Origin: Dasyornis broadbenti
Lineage: Eukaryota; Chordata; Aves; Passeriformes; Dasyornithidae
Assembly: GCA_013397935.1 (NCBI GenBank)
Contig: VZRN01011461.1
Span: forward strand, 2,720,255-2,784,254
DNA length: 64,000 nt
Direction: 5' to 3'
Part shown: piece after piece, positions 39,031 through 52,032 of the stretch
How the letters are laid out: each line of letters starts with the position of its first letter
How positions within the stretch are numbered: the stretch's first letter is position 1
The notes under the pieces: model-generated
Databases searched by the model: none
What the model was told of the DNA's origin: nothing
The model's input: only the letters and a program-made list of their open reading frames with translations
Made by a program: the position numbers and the translations under genes

Positions 39031-42000
39031 GGGGCAAAAGGCCAAATCAGTAGGAATTCATCTCCTCAGGATAGGCTGGTGCTTGGAGCAGGTCCTACAG
39101 ATGGGTTTTAATACTTTTTTGCCTTCAGGTGCATGTCAAAGCCTCCTGGCCCAGCTGGGAAGCTTCAACCAGAAGAACTCTGCATAAAGGCACCTGCTCA
39201 GGAGAAAAAACACTGGCAAAAGTGACAGCTGAACCAGTCCCTCTCTGCACTGCTGCAGTTTGGGAATTCTAGTGCAAACATCAGAAAAAAACCTGTTCTG
39301 TTTACACAGACAGAAGGTCAAAGCTCCGGCTGGAGCTGTGTGGTGTCCTCAGGGGCAGGATATTGGGGACTGCATCAGCCCTGAAGGCAGAGGTGGCAGA
39401 GGGAGAGGCAAGCACTGCAGGATCCTGGCTCTCGAGTGAGATCCAGTGTCGTTTCCTCACTGCTGAACATGTTTGGAAGGGTTTAGTGTTCTGTGACAGC
39501 TAAGAGTCATCCGTGGGCTGAGCTTCCAGCTGGACAAGTGGGGAGTACAGAGGTACAGAGAGAGGCCCAACAAAGTACATGCAAGGACTGCACTCCTCTG
39601 GGACAAAGACACATCCAGTGGCAAGCTCCCCATCCTGCTGGACAAACAAAGTATGGTATTTTCTCCCTGCTATTAAGATTGCTGCTGACTTTGACAGATT
39701 TTTCTCTGCTTAACTAATATTTTCAAGTCAGAAGGCAGCACTAGAAAAATCTGCTTAGCACTCAGCACCAAACTTCTACCCGAGTTTTACACAAGGAAGC
39801 ATGAACTGCCCAGAAATGTGGAGGATCCACACGTACGCTCCAGGGTAACTGGATTTTCCTCCCAGCACTAAAACACTCATTTGTCCATGGGTTATTCAGC
39901 AGAGAGGCAGCCAGTGGCTCGCCATAGGCTCCCTGTAGCCTCTGCAATTATACAATAGAGCAGTGCTGTGCAATTACACAGCCTCTGCCATTCAAATGCC
40001 GCAAATCATTTGGCAAGCACTCATTAAATAACTTGCACAACAACCTTGCTGATAAAGTCCACATGCAAATCATGTCTGAGCATCACAGGCTGAGGCACAG
40101 AAGATTCAAGGACTTGCTCAGGGTCACACTTTGAGGATCAATAGGAGTCACTGGTGACTTCCCTCATTACCCAATGCCAGTTCTTATATGCAACATCCTC
40201 CATTTGGATTTTAAATACAGATGACTGATGCCATCCTTCTATTCCTTTTGGAAGGAATCCACATGTCAAATCTGAGTGTAAAAATACCGTATTTTGATAC
40301 AAATATATGCCTTAAAAGGAGATCATGCTAGTAGAGCTTGCAAATTCATAGCTCTCTAAGTCCTGATGCATCTCAAAGAGCTCTTCCCTGAGTATTTATG
40401 TGGTTTTCACTTTACCACCTCTCAAGTGGAACATAACATTCCTTTAATAGCACACAGCAATACCCAGCGTAGAAATTGAAGAACCACATCCAAGGATAGG
40501 GCTGAAAATAAGGACAGATTTAAACCCAGAAATAAGGTAGTGCTCCAATAAAAAGCTTCATCTAGAATTTCAGTTTATTTTTCCTGCTTACCTGAAACAC
40601 TGTTATGAAGATCTGCCTGATTTTCTGCATATCACAGAGCAGAGAATTTCAGCCACAAAGTTTTAGATCAGGGGAACATCAAGTGTGCTAAAAGGCAGGG
40701 TCTCCACACTCACACCATCCTTCTGCATCATTAAATTGCACTCACTCCCAGGTCAAACAGAAGGAAAAATGCTACTTACAGTCTGGTTTGAAAAATGATC
40801 CTATAGTGTATAACTTCCCAACAGCTTTGTTTTTATTTATAAAGGGGCAGACCAGCATTATTATTATTACTGGAAATGGATGGAGCCTTGGACTCAGGAA
40901 GTCCATAAACCACTGCTTTGGGAGTGTGCACCAGGGAAGAACTGCTCTGTACTTGCCTCACTGCTGAAGATGGTTGCCAGCCCCATTGGCCCTAATTCCT
41001 GCAGGCTTTGTAGCAAGAACTGGGGGAATTTCTAAATCAGAAGTGTCCAGACCACTGTGATGTTGGTAATAAATCCATTAATTTCTTGAATCCCTTTATT
41101 TTGTTTCTCTTGTATTTGTGATGAGATCCTTGGCTATTTCCATCCCCCTTGCATGCTCAGGTGCAGGTTTTCCCAGGTGCAGCATTCCCTGTCCGAAGGG
41201 TTGCAGTGGCTCCACAGTGGATGGCAGTGCCACAGACTCAGGTATCCTGGAGTGGGTGCTCCTGATCCACTTGTGCCAGGTGCACTGTCCCAGTTCCTGT
41301 CCCCTGGGGATGCCATGGAATTCCAACACTGCCTTTGTATGGTGTGTAAGGGTGAAGGATACGGACACTGAGGTCATGGAGGGATCAGGTAAGGTGAGAG
41401 AGAGCATCTGGAGGGAACACCTGGAGATTCAACTGCTCTGCAGCTGCCAGACTTGCACCGAGCACGTATCATTGTTCCCAAATCTATCTGAGAACAACAA
41501 TATGAGTTCGAAGCTGGTTCAAAAGCAGTGCAGAAACAACCCCCACTGTCAGCAAGAAGCCAGTTACCATAAACTACGTGACTTACACAATGTAAAGCAA
41601 GGACAGAGCATTTCACAGAGCAGAGGTGTGGGGTGGCCACCATCACATCCAGAGCTGAGCCTTCTGCCCGTGCCTGAGGCTCTGCGGGGAACACTGACAG
41701 CCTCTCTGGCATCCATTCCCCTCTCCCTCTCTGCTGTCCTTTCCCAGAGTTTCTGACACCCTGCCTTGCTGACCCTTCTGATGAGCAGCATCTTCCAGAG
41801 ACAGGCTTTACAGATGGAGAGCAGCTGCCTATGGACAGAGAACTTCCCCCTTGCAGTTTCTCCTGCCATGGTTGTTCCTGCCATGCAGAGGCTCGGTGTG
41901 TTCCCTGACCCAGGGGTGCAGCAGAGGAGGAGGAGGCACCGCTGCTCCCATCTCCCTCCCACACAGCCTTTGTATAAATGGGGAGTTTCTGTTCTATTTT

Positions 42001-45000
42001 TAAAACTGGTGTCCTCCTGTGAATGCCACTGGGAGTGGAAATTCAGGAAACCAAGTTTTAAATGTTTGGATGTTCAGATCCTGTTAATCAATGTTGGAGT
42101 TTCTTAATGAAGGAAAAAGAGCAGCACTTTCATTTCATTTTCATTTCGGTGCAGAGAAGAGGACTCCAGAAATTAAGTGGTAATTTCATTAAATTATTAT
42201 CCATTGAAATACACCCAGATTAGTGTGATAACTCGGCTAATGGCTTCTGTAATTATTTGATTACACATGCTGAACTATGGATCTATGAATATTAAATATA
42301 TTAGACAGTAACATAAACCCAAGGGATAATCTAACTGTCATGAATTCAGATAAATCAGTTGTAAAAAACATATGTGCAGTATTAAGCCCCCCAAATGAAA
42401 ACCAGCAGTACATCCCTTCCCAGCTCTAACTCATTGTGATTCTTCTAGGCCATACAGAGAAACATATTGCTTTTTATAACAAATTAATTACCTTTTGCCC
42501 CCAAATATTTGAACATCTGTGCACTGGCACACACCTTCTCCACCATCCTCATTCCCAACATCCCTTGAAATGCCAGCTGTGGCACAACATGAGCCAAGAC
42601 ACTGAGCCTGCTCCAGACAAGAAGATTCAGATGTTTCTTATCCCATATGTATTTTTAAAACCTGTTTCCACTGGTTCAGAGGGAAGGACCTGGCACAGTG
42701 ACCTTTCGATGACAGAAATAAGTACAAATGCAGCTTTTGAAAGGGATATAAGATGATATATGATGATAATTCTCCCCAAAATGGAGAAAACGTTATGTGG
42801 AAAACATCATGTGCCATGTGGACTAGAACAATTCAGTTCTGAAAAAAACTAACAAAACTACAGAAGAGGTGGCAGCAGGAAAGTACAGCTTCAGAGGAAG
42901 AATAGTAAGAATTTCTGAGAAGCAGGGAGATGGATCAAATAGCTGATCTCATTGCTGTGCTCTGTGGCAACTGTCAGGTTTTGGGTACAGGAAAACCCCA
43001 GACCTAAAAACACTTTATAAAATATCCAAAAAGACCCAACTGCTGTCCCTGAGAACACATCATAGGTACCTTCCAGCCAGGCAGAAGAACTCACTCTACT
43101 CCTTGTAAACACAGAGGTACCAGATGTGCTTTGCTACAAGAGGGCCAGGCCAGTCCCTTCAAACCTCTGGCAGAGCTGAGCCAGCAAAGGAAACCAACCC
43201 AAATCTCCAGACGATGCTACAGCCCAGGAATTCCCAGCCCAAGCAGATCCCACAGGCTCTGGATGCCTACCTGGCATCCAGCACCCACCTGCAGACAGGA
43301 CCTTCTGGCTGGCAGGAGGGTACTTTAATATAGATAAACAATATCCAGGATGGATGGCAGTGATCACCCTGTGCTGGCAGAGCTCCAGCAGACACAGCCT
43401 GCCAAAGACAGTGTGTGCAAATGGGGACACAGGGACTTTAAAACAAATTTCAGATGGGTTTTAGCATGTATTTTTTTTTTTTCCAACAAGTGGTACTGGG
43501 GTTATTTTTGATTTTTTTCTCACCATTTCACAGACATGTTTACTTCAGGGAAGGCCAATGCCTAAAAAACACTCCCTCCCTTATCTTATTCCTTCTTCTT
43601 TCCTCCCAAAAGGCAATCTTAACGTTACAGAATTTGGCAGCCAGTATTTCACCTGCAGAAGAGAAGAATTACTTAGAACACAGTATTTAGCTGCTGTTAC
43701 TGGATGACTTAATATTGATTCATGTCTGCTCTGTCACCATAACGTGTCTCAGCATCTCCATATAGCACGAGACCAATGACCAGCTTGAGGAACCAATTTG
43801 ACTGAAACCCAGTACTTTTACGAACACAGTAAGATGAAAAAAACGCCTTCAATCTGATCTGTTTAGGCATGTCAATTGCAGACAATTGGAAATGCTGACA
43901 TAAAAGAAATGGAGGGAAAGTTCTGGCTGAGGACCTTTTGGTGAGTGCCTGTACTTTGTCCTTGTTGGGCTGACACTGCCCACAAGGAAATGGAGTGAGC
44001 TGGAGAAGCAAAAGTAGGCAGAGATGATCCAAAATGCTTCAATCTGCAAGGCCTGAACCAGAACTTCAGATCCGGAGCAACAGGCAAAGAAAATACAGAA
44101 AAAAAATTTTAAAAAAAGCATATCCCATCTTCATGTTTATTGGATTTTAGGGTTTGTTTCTGACTGTTCCCAGGAGTAAAATACAGGTAGAGTTACAGAA
44201 AATTTGTTGACAACAAATGAGTATAGAAATGAGGGGAGAAAAGTATGCTTTGGACTAAGTGCTTCAGTATCCTCATAAATCTGCACTGGAACAGACTCTG
44301 GCCATTGTATTTCTGAGGCTGTTACAACAGAGCACAGCATGGTGGTTGCCCTCACCATGGCAACCCAGAAAACTGCCCCATCAGAGAAGGCTTGCACTCT
44401 GCAACACCCATCTCTCCCTGTCCTTGCTTCTCAAAGGAGACTGATACATTCAGGACGTGAAGTAGCACTTGAAGCCCGAGCCCCAGCTCCAGTGCCACTT
44501 AAAGTCTCCCGCACTCCATCCAACAGCAGTGACTGGGAACATTAGCGGCAGCTCTCTTATGCTGCAGAGAGCTATTGAAAAATGGGGTCAAACCCGTGAA
44601 AGACTATTTTCAATTTCTTTAATACACAGCGACATTTTTGAGGCCCAGCACTCGTGCTTTATGGCGAGTATCGAGTATCGGAGAGGCTGAATGACCGGAG
44701 CTGATTGGTTGTGTTCTTCACAACATTGCCCTCTACCACTGTACCATTATCCCATCATGAAGAAGGGGGCTCAGATCATGGCCTGAGCCCTGGGGGAAGT
44801 GACTTTAGGCCACGCCACTGGGCTGCACTGGGGGAGCTGGTGCTGGGGCTCACACAACCCTGCAATCCCTGCTGTCCTGGCTGAGGTTTCTGGCAAACGC
44901 CAGCCAGGCAGCCAGAGGTGCTAATGTCACATTGCATCTACAATCCAGACTGTGCCTCTTAAACCTTGTGTTCTTTAGTATTTTCATTGTGTTTCATTTG

Positions 45001-46682
45001 AAACATTTATTAACATTTCATGGCAAAAATCTGCTCTTAAGCAAACTGCCTGGTGAGGCAAGGTATTTCATTAAGCACTTCTGGAGTCAGTAGGACATCA
45101 CCCTTTTTTTCCCTGAGCTAGAAAACCAGTCATTGCAGAAGAGAAACCACATACATCATCCACTGAGACTGAACGACTCCACTACCATCCCCAGCTCATA
45201 TTCTGTTTCCTCAGAACAAATTGTTAGGAAGATTTTAAAGAACTGACTCTATGGGTATCCCCGAAGGGCAGGTATTATTTCCACACTTTTTATGGAATAG
45301 AAGTGTACTATCTCCTTTATATGAGTGGGGAATTAAGCAGAGAAGCTAGAGGACCCATTCTGGGAAGTGTTTTGCACACCCTACTCCCACACAAATTAAA
45401 TGAAGGCTCCCCTGGCCATGGTCCCAAGAGATTACTGGTATTCAAACTGCTCTTAAATCCTCCAGTAGCTGAGCTGGAGGACTGCAAATATTACATTTTG
45501 CACTTGAAATACTTTAAACTTGAGCAGTCAGTCATTACATTCATTACAACGTGGAAGTAGGTGGTTTGCGTTTTTCCTACTCAACTGATTAGAAGAGTGT
45601 GGGGAGAGATGCACTTTTTGAAATAAATAATTTGGTGAAGAACTGAAAGGACATTGAAGTTGGTATCCAAGATCTGATGTCTACACCTATGCACAATATA
45701 TCCACTTGCTCTTCTGAAGAAAAAGTTCAAATTAATTTGTCCTTGAGTAAGCAAAATGTTCAGTAGCTTCCGTGGGGAGTTCTGCTGAGCCTCAAAGGCT
45801 GGATCAGGGAGCTGGCTGTCATGGCTTCCTCAGCCATCTAATCCTGCTAAAATCATTCCCTACACATCTCCGGGGGCACAACTGAATCAGAGCCTCCTGC
45901 ACTCTGGTTGGTGTGTGTAGTCCAGTGTGAGTTAGTCAGCAAGGCTGAGGCAGGCTCAGCTCCAGCACTGATTTGGGTACCAGACAAAGGGAGGGCATTT
46001 GTTCTCATTTACAACAATATCAGGTAAGAAAAGATGCTGCTCTCCAAAGCCAACTCCTGCAGTACAAAATGAGTGTTTGCATGACTGCACCCACCAAAGC
46101 AAGTACTAAACTCATGCTCTGCCTATGACCTCATTTCTTGGTTTCAGACGTGGTGGGTTATGTGACATTACTGGCTGTGTGGAGGTTTGCTGACAGCTCT
46201 GAGAGAAAGCCATTGGATTGATACTTCCAGCCTAGAAACAAACAAACAGACAAACCCACTTCTGCACAGGGTTAGCTTAAGGAACACTCTTCTCATCTGC
46301 AAGTTCAAAACACTCTGCCAAACTATGTTTTCTTTCATAGTCTGTGATGCTCTTTAAAAAGAGAGCAACTAAATGTTGTAGTGACTCAGAACAATGAGTC
46401 CCAAATGCCTTTGGGAGCATGTAGGCAACCTATTGGCATCCTGCTCCTCCTTCAACTAACACAGGACAGTAAATGGTGAAGCACCTGCCAGATGCAGTAA
46501 TTTGCACAGTGCCAAATACCTCAACATCACACCACGAGTTCACGTGGAGAAATTCTACTTTCATAAAGGTCTTTTGAGACCCCTTGGTTTCCTGTCTCAT
46601 GAAGGCACTGGAGAAAATAATCTACTCTGCAAGAAAAGGAAATACCACTTAGATGACCCCCACATTGTTTTTTTCCCAAGTC

Positions 46683-46703
46683 TTTATTTATTTATTTATT
46701 TTT
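46683..46703. repeat. (TTTA)n microsatellite, about 5 units
   Basis: A short tetranucleotide run that ends in a T-rich tail before AATACAG. Confidence 0.9.
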
Positions 46704-49700
46704 AATACAGTCATGTATCAGCAATAAGTGAATAAGTTGGTTTTACAGTTAGAATTTGACCTGTAGCAGTTGAAAATGATGGGATATTGTTTCTCCTGCA
46801 ACCTTTGACGTGGCTTTGGGATTCAATTTGGGGTAAAAATTTCCGTATTGGGCTGGCAGTTCTACTAGCCATAGCACAAGCTTCCAAACTTTAGTTCAGC
46901 TTGGAGACCTCTCTGTCTTAGTGCTGACAGTGGAACGATCAGCTTGTGCACAGACTAACAGGGTTGTGTTATTAGAAACAACAGTCATCTTCTCATTCAT
47001 TGTATGGCGTGAGAATGTGTTTTAATTGCTGGTCCTTCACAGCAAAGACTATCTCTTTTATTTGCATGCAGCCCTCAGTGACAGGACTTTGTTGGCAAAT
47101 CTTAATTAATATGCGATGTAGAAACTTTTTTTTTTTTTGATAATGCACTAGAGATTTGAGCTTCGAGAAAAAATAAACAAACTGTTTAGAAAAGTTTTAT
47201 ACACAAGTAGAGTTCTCCTTTCAGAGCAGTTCTTAAGGCATGAAGAAAGATTAGGCTGCTCTGAAGTGCTGAGCAGGAGGACAACTCCATATATGCCACG
47301 TATTTTATCCTGTTATGCAAGAAATACCATTAATTTCAGTGGAACCAAATATGTACTATCCAGTAAAACTGAAAACTGTGTCTCCTGCTCTTTTTGGTAG
47401 AGTTTGAACTCACACATACATTATCTGTATCTCATAGGAGTCACATAGTCTTTCCTGCAAAAGGAGAGTTTTGCTCCTTGTCTGGATTGTTCAATGATTT
47501 TGATATCAGAGCCATGACATGAGGTTTGGAGAATATTGTTCTCACAGAGTCAAACTGCTTTCCTTCTCAAACTGAGCATGGGTTTTGGGGCAAAGTCTCT
47601 GGATCACTATTTTAGGCAAAACCAAATGGACCAAGCTTTAATCACATAGTTTCAAGTTGCATTGTGAGTTGCATTTCAAGCTGCACGTGACAGCATTTTG
47701 ATCATGGTCTTAGGAGTGCAGTTACTAAAGTGCTCCCAGGAAACTGCAGGAAGGATGCAGATGCTGTTGCAATATACATTTTTTATTTAAGATTATCAAT
47801 GTTTTAAAATTTAAACCAGAATTCAACTAACCTTTTAGCAGTGCTTACCTACTTTTGGTTTTTCAGAGCAAACCATTACCTAAGGAGCACATATTGGAAA
47901 AGAAATCCTTCAATCCTATTTCCTTACTTTTCTACTTCCCATGACTCAAATTAGGAGAATATGAGGCTCTCTCAACCATAAGGAGCCCTCATACTTTGAT
48001 GGCCCCAACCTTTGGCAGTTGGTTTCTGTTTCAGACTGATCAAGTGTTTGCACTAAGGGTGCTCTATCATCATGTTTTTCAGTGGGGAGCAGCAGTAACA
48101 GCCAAAGACATAAAAGCCCATCTGAGCACATCAGGAGCAGGTTAAACTGTCTTGATTATGTGATATACAACAGTCAGTGCACGGCGGTTCTCTGTGAGCC
48201 AGACCTCTCATAAATACCTGCTGCCGGCTTTCTCAGCCACACTATGTCAGACTTACTTGGGATGAAAAATTTTGTCTGAGAAACACTACGATTTGCAGCT
48301 GAGTAATCTCCTTCCCTGCTGACCTGCATTTTTGGAGGACAGCATACTGAGAGTCTGATCCCAAAGGACAAAACGGTGAAGAGAAATGAAAATATTAACA
48401 CTCAGACCTGTTTTTTCCCTTTGGTGAAATGAATACCTGCTGCCTTCACTTCTCCCTCTTGAAATATCATGAAAGTTCTCTTACACAAGTATCCAAGTTT
48501 GGCTGCAGCACTGTGAAAACATTCCCGTGTCTATATTCAGCCATCCACACATTCAGATAATTTAAAATGTTAGTGTTCACTTTGGGTAGATTGTATTATC
48601 AATAAACCTTTCTCTTTCCCCGTTCCATATTTTCATATTAAAAAAAATGTTTTCCCTTATTTATCATTAGATTCAACTCCCAATAAGTCTGAATAAGACA
48701 ATAAAACGAGTCTTCAGAGCCTTCTACAATTAGCATATTCTCATCATGCTCCAGTAATTACCTCCCTTGATACTTCAGTTGGGATGCCACACTGCTCTCA
48801 TCACTACAGCATTCCCATAGGGGAAATTAAGAGGCAAAACACCAAGATTACTCTGATTCCACATTTGCCATGTGCACATCAGTGACCTCCCAATCCTTGT
48901 GCATTTGACTCCAGCCAAGAGTCCTTTAGCAGCAAGCAAAACCAGCACGCTCATGTTTGTGTCACCGATGGTGGGTCAAAAGTATGAAACTTGTTCTTTA
49001 TTTCTAGGGAGAAAAGATTTTTTAGTGAATCAGCATTGCTCGGAGCTGCTCAGGAGGCGTCGGGGAGAAGAGTGTTTGGGTGTGTTAAGGGGTTTTGCGC
49101 ACGGTGCTTTTGTTCCTTTTTCTTCTCTCCTTCGCTGCCTCCTCCACAATTTACTCAAAAAGTCAATCAATATTGTCGTCATTCTCCATTTAATTCTCCT
49201 TCTCTACCTGCAGGACTCATTTGGTACATTATTCTTCTAGTCCCAGAAAATGTTTGGCTCCTTTCCTGAGACCTTAACATGTGGCATAAAGAAGTCTGTA
49301 GACCAAATTAAAGTTCTTTATCCTACCAAAAATATGACATTTTTCTAATTTCAAAATTCAGTATCTCTGTGTTCTCAGCTAAGCCTTTCTCCATTATCAT
49401 CCTCAAAATCACCAATGGCCACTTCAGAAAACTATAAAAACGATTCATTCAACCACTTCAACATTATCCAACCTGCCTGGTGTAATGTGTGTAGAAAGGA
49501 AAACAACCCTCAGCATCTCAGCAGTTTCTACCAGCTGTAGATACTCCTGAGAAAGGTGTGTAGCCAGGTTTGTCTAAATTAAACCAAGAAATTCAGGTAC
49601 TAAGCTTTTACCCAGGATTGCCCAGAGATGCATTACAGCTCCCTGTTTGATTTACACGGAATGGGCACCAGCCATAGCCAAATTTCAGGACAGCCTGCCT

Positions 49701-51714
49701 GATAAATCATGTCTAACACAACATTGTATTGCAGGAATGAACTGTTTATTTCACAGTTGCCAACATTATGCAACTCTTTAGAAACAGTCAGAAAAACAGA
49801 TGTGTGGTACACAAAGTCCAGGATAGCCATGTCTCCTCCTCCTCCATCAAGTTGCCTGCACTAACTTCTGATCTCAGGGAGCATCTGCAAAGCCCATGAA
49901 AGCTGTCAGGAATTTCTGCTAAGTTTCTGATGAGGGAGATGAATTTAAGTACTTGATTTATTGGAAGATATTGGAACACAATCCCATCACACATTCCCAT
50001 GTAATGCTTTACAATACTTAAACAATTTAAGAGTATAAGGAATGAACATTTCCAAGTTGTAGGTACTTTTTAAGAAATCCTATTCAATAGAGACAATCTC
50101 TTCTCCTGTTCTTTGCTTTCCTTAAAATACTTGCACAGGAAAAAAACCCATGTTGCACCACAACAGGTATTTACTGGCCTTCAGATCAATGGATGATTTA
50201 CAAAACCAATTTGGCTGAAGTTCATAATCCTAAACAAGGATTAGGCAGAGCCTTACCTAAAAAGGAAGAGACTATCTATGCCTCTGTGCTTGTGCATCAG
50301 TGTTATATATATGAGATACATATATTAATAGGCAATGCCACAGTTTCAGTTTAAGGAGACATGCACAAAGTTATGGGTGCTCTTCTGCCTTCTACTCACA
50401 TGGAGTGCCACGGCATAACCCACAAGCAAGAAGTCCTTAATGATTAGTCCCAGTAGTTTAGGAAATACAGTAGCTGCAGCTTTAGTTTTCAGTTGTCCTC
50501 AGAGATAAAAAACCCCCAATACAACAGTTCTAATTATACCCTAATGCCACCTCTTTCCCCACTATATATGACTTGTGCTTGAATTCCTGAATGTTTTAGG
50601 AACTTCTATGAAGATCTAAATTCCAAAAGAGAATACGTATGGACTGGATAAAACAGCCTGTCAGAGGAGGATCAGCCCGTAAAGCCTGTGAGTGTTTCTG
50701 CCATGGGGTGGGACGGGCACACAGATTGCCACTGTGTGTCTATAATCAGGTTAATGATGTGGCAGCCGAGCTGGACCCGGCTGACCTCGGGCAGCGCTGG
50801 CATCGCAGCCTGGGGACAGCGCATGGAAACCCAGGTGTGGGTGCAGATGTGCCCAGCCCTCGCTCCACAGCAGCTCGGGGGACGTTTGCTTTGACTGGAA
50901 GCAGCTGAGAAGTGCATTTGCACAGCACTATAGCGACAAGATCGCGAGGTAGATGAGTGTTTTTAAACGTGCGCAAAGCAGCTGCGACTTCCGCCTGCTT
51001 ATTGGGACTATGCCTGGTACAGCGTAGAATCAAGAAATGGTAAATAATGTGTAAAACAAACAAAAAAGTAATGGCGTGGGTCTGAACCCTCGGTGCAAAC
51101 CCCTCAGCCGCCTTTGTCGGCCGCTGGACGCGGGCCCGTCCGTGCCACAGGGCTCGGCCCCCGGGCCCTGCGCGGCCGCCATGTTCCCCCGGGGCCGGGA
51201 AGGGAACCGCCTTCCGGGCGGGCTCTGCTCCTCAGCGGAGCCGCGGCGGCCTCTGCCACCTCCCGGTATCACCGCGGGCAGCGGCCCCACGGGGCCGCCT
51301 GAGGCCGGCAAAGCTTCGCCCGCTCGAGGCTGCCCCGGGGCCGCTGTGGAGGGGGAGCGGGGGTGTGCGGGCGGGGCCGCCTCACGCCAGAGGCGGGGCC
51401 GGGCGGCGCGAGGTAGCGCATTGCGCAGGCGCACCGCGCCGACGCCCCCGGCACGGGGCTGTGACGGTGTAACCAAACCTGCGTTAGCCCCACCCCCGTG
51501 GGTGTGTTCCGCTTGACGGACACACGAACAGACCAATAAGCGCTGGGAATCCCGGAGGGACCGGCCGTGCCGGGGCGGCAGCGGCCAATCGAACGCTACA
51601 GGCGGGGCGGGCCGTCAGCGCGTTCCCAGGAGCCTCGGCCGGGCTCTCAGTGCGCTCGGGGCGGTGCCGGCGCTCGGAGTGTTTGGGGCCGGTGGAGCGA
51701 CGGGCGGGCCCGTC

Positions 51715-51729
51715 ATGGGGGGGAGGTAG
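51715..51729 (+). promoter_or_regulatory. Four-codon upstream ORF before HAPSTR1 start
   Basis: An ATG at 51715 with G at -3 and G at +4 opens a frame of Met-Gly-Gly-Arg followed by TAG. It ends 83 bases before the HAPSTR1 ATG. If the transcript starts upstream of 51715 (likely but unproven), this minimal uORF could reduce or condition translation. It is a candidate only. Confidence 0.4.
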
Positions 51730-51812
51730 GGCCGGCCCGGCGCACGGAACGAGCGTGGCCGGCTGTCGGGACCGAGGTGTACGCGGCGGTGGGACGCGGA
51801 GCTGGGCGGAGG

Positions 51813-52032
51813 ATGGAGGACAAGAAGGAGGAGGGCGAGGCGGAGATCCAGGAGCACGGGCCCGAGCACTGGTTCAGCAAGTGGGAGCGGCAGTGCCTGG
51901 CCGAGGCCGAGCAGGAGGAGGCGCTGGCGCCGGAGCTGCAGGACGAGGCGGCGGCGCAGCCCGAGCACAAGCAGCAGAAGCTCTGGCACCTTTTTCAGAA
52001 CTCGGCCACCGCCGTGGCGCAGCTCTACAAGG
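51813..52032 (+). CDS. HAPSTR1: HAPSTR1 coding exon 1 (C16orf72)
   Basis: This is the first coding exon of HAPSTR1 (C16orf72, TAPR1), a small conserved protein that binds the giant E3 ligase HUWE1 and tunes cellular stress responses, largely in the nucleus. It encodes residues 1-73 plus the first base of codon 74: MEDKKEEGEAEIQEHGPEHW, a Glu/Ala-rich acidic stretch (about 30-50), then residues 57-73, LW-HL-FQNSATAV-AQ-LYK. The ATG has a strong context (A at -3, G at +4) and is the first in-frame ATG after at least 82 open codons. The donor is GG|GTGAGC with GT at 52033-52034, phase 1. The conserved start peptide and the exon phase agree with the human gene. Residues 57-73 recur in exon 2, see findings. 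Regulation is through the CpG-island promoter described separately. Confidence 0.95.

Larger units (their letters stand above)
38101..51029. other. Intergenic DNA, right part
   Basis: No gene is supported. A 212-codon plus-strand frame (41118-41756) has no recognisable domain and is treated as chance. Simple repeats are a GGTAT/GGTGT pentanucleotide at 38976-39030, T-runs at 43471-43482 and 47126-47138, and a TTTA run at 46683-46703. Candidate conserved patches by eye: 39940-40080 (with a perfect ATGCAAAT octamer), 42150-42330 (several TAATTA/ATTAAAT words) and 46960-47125 (ATTTGCAT and TTAATTAAT). Confidence 0.65.

Noticed and set aside
41118..41756. 212-codon plus-strand open frame
   Set aside because: It has no family resemblance and overlaps equally long antisense frames, which suggests chance low stop density.
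4568..47065. Recurring POU octamers (ATGCAAAT) at about 4572, 21846, 32692, 40063 and 47058
   Set aside because: Five perfect copies are not far above the number expected by chance in 64 kb of AT-rich DNA. They are mentioned only where other features coincide.
51567..51812. N-terminal extension of HAPSTR1
   Set aside because: The frame is open for 82 codons upstream but contains no ATG (position 51567 is GTG). The conserved start is the strong-context ATG at 51813.
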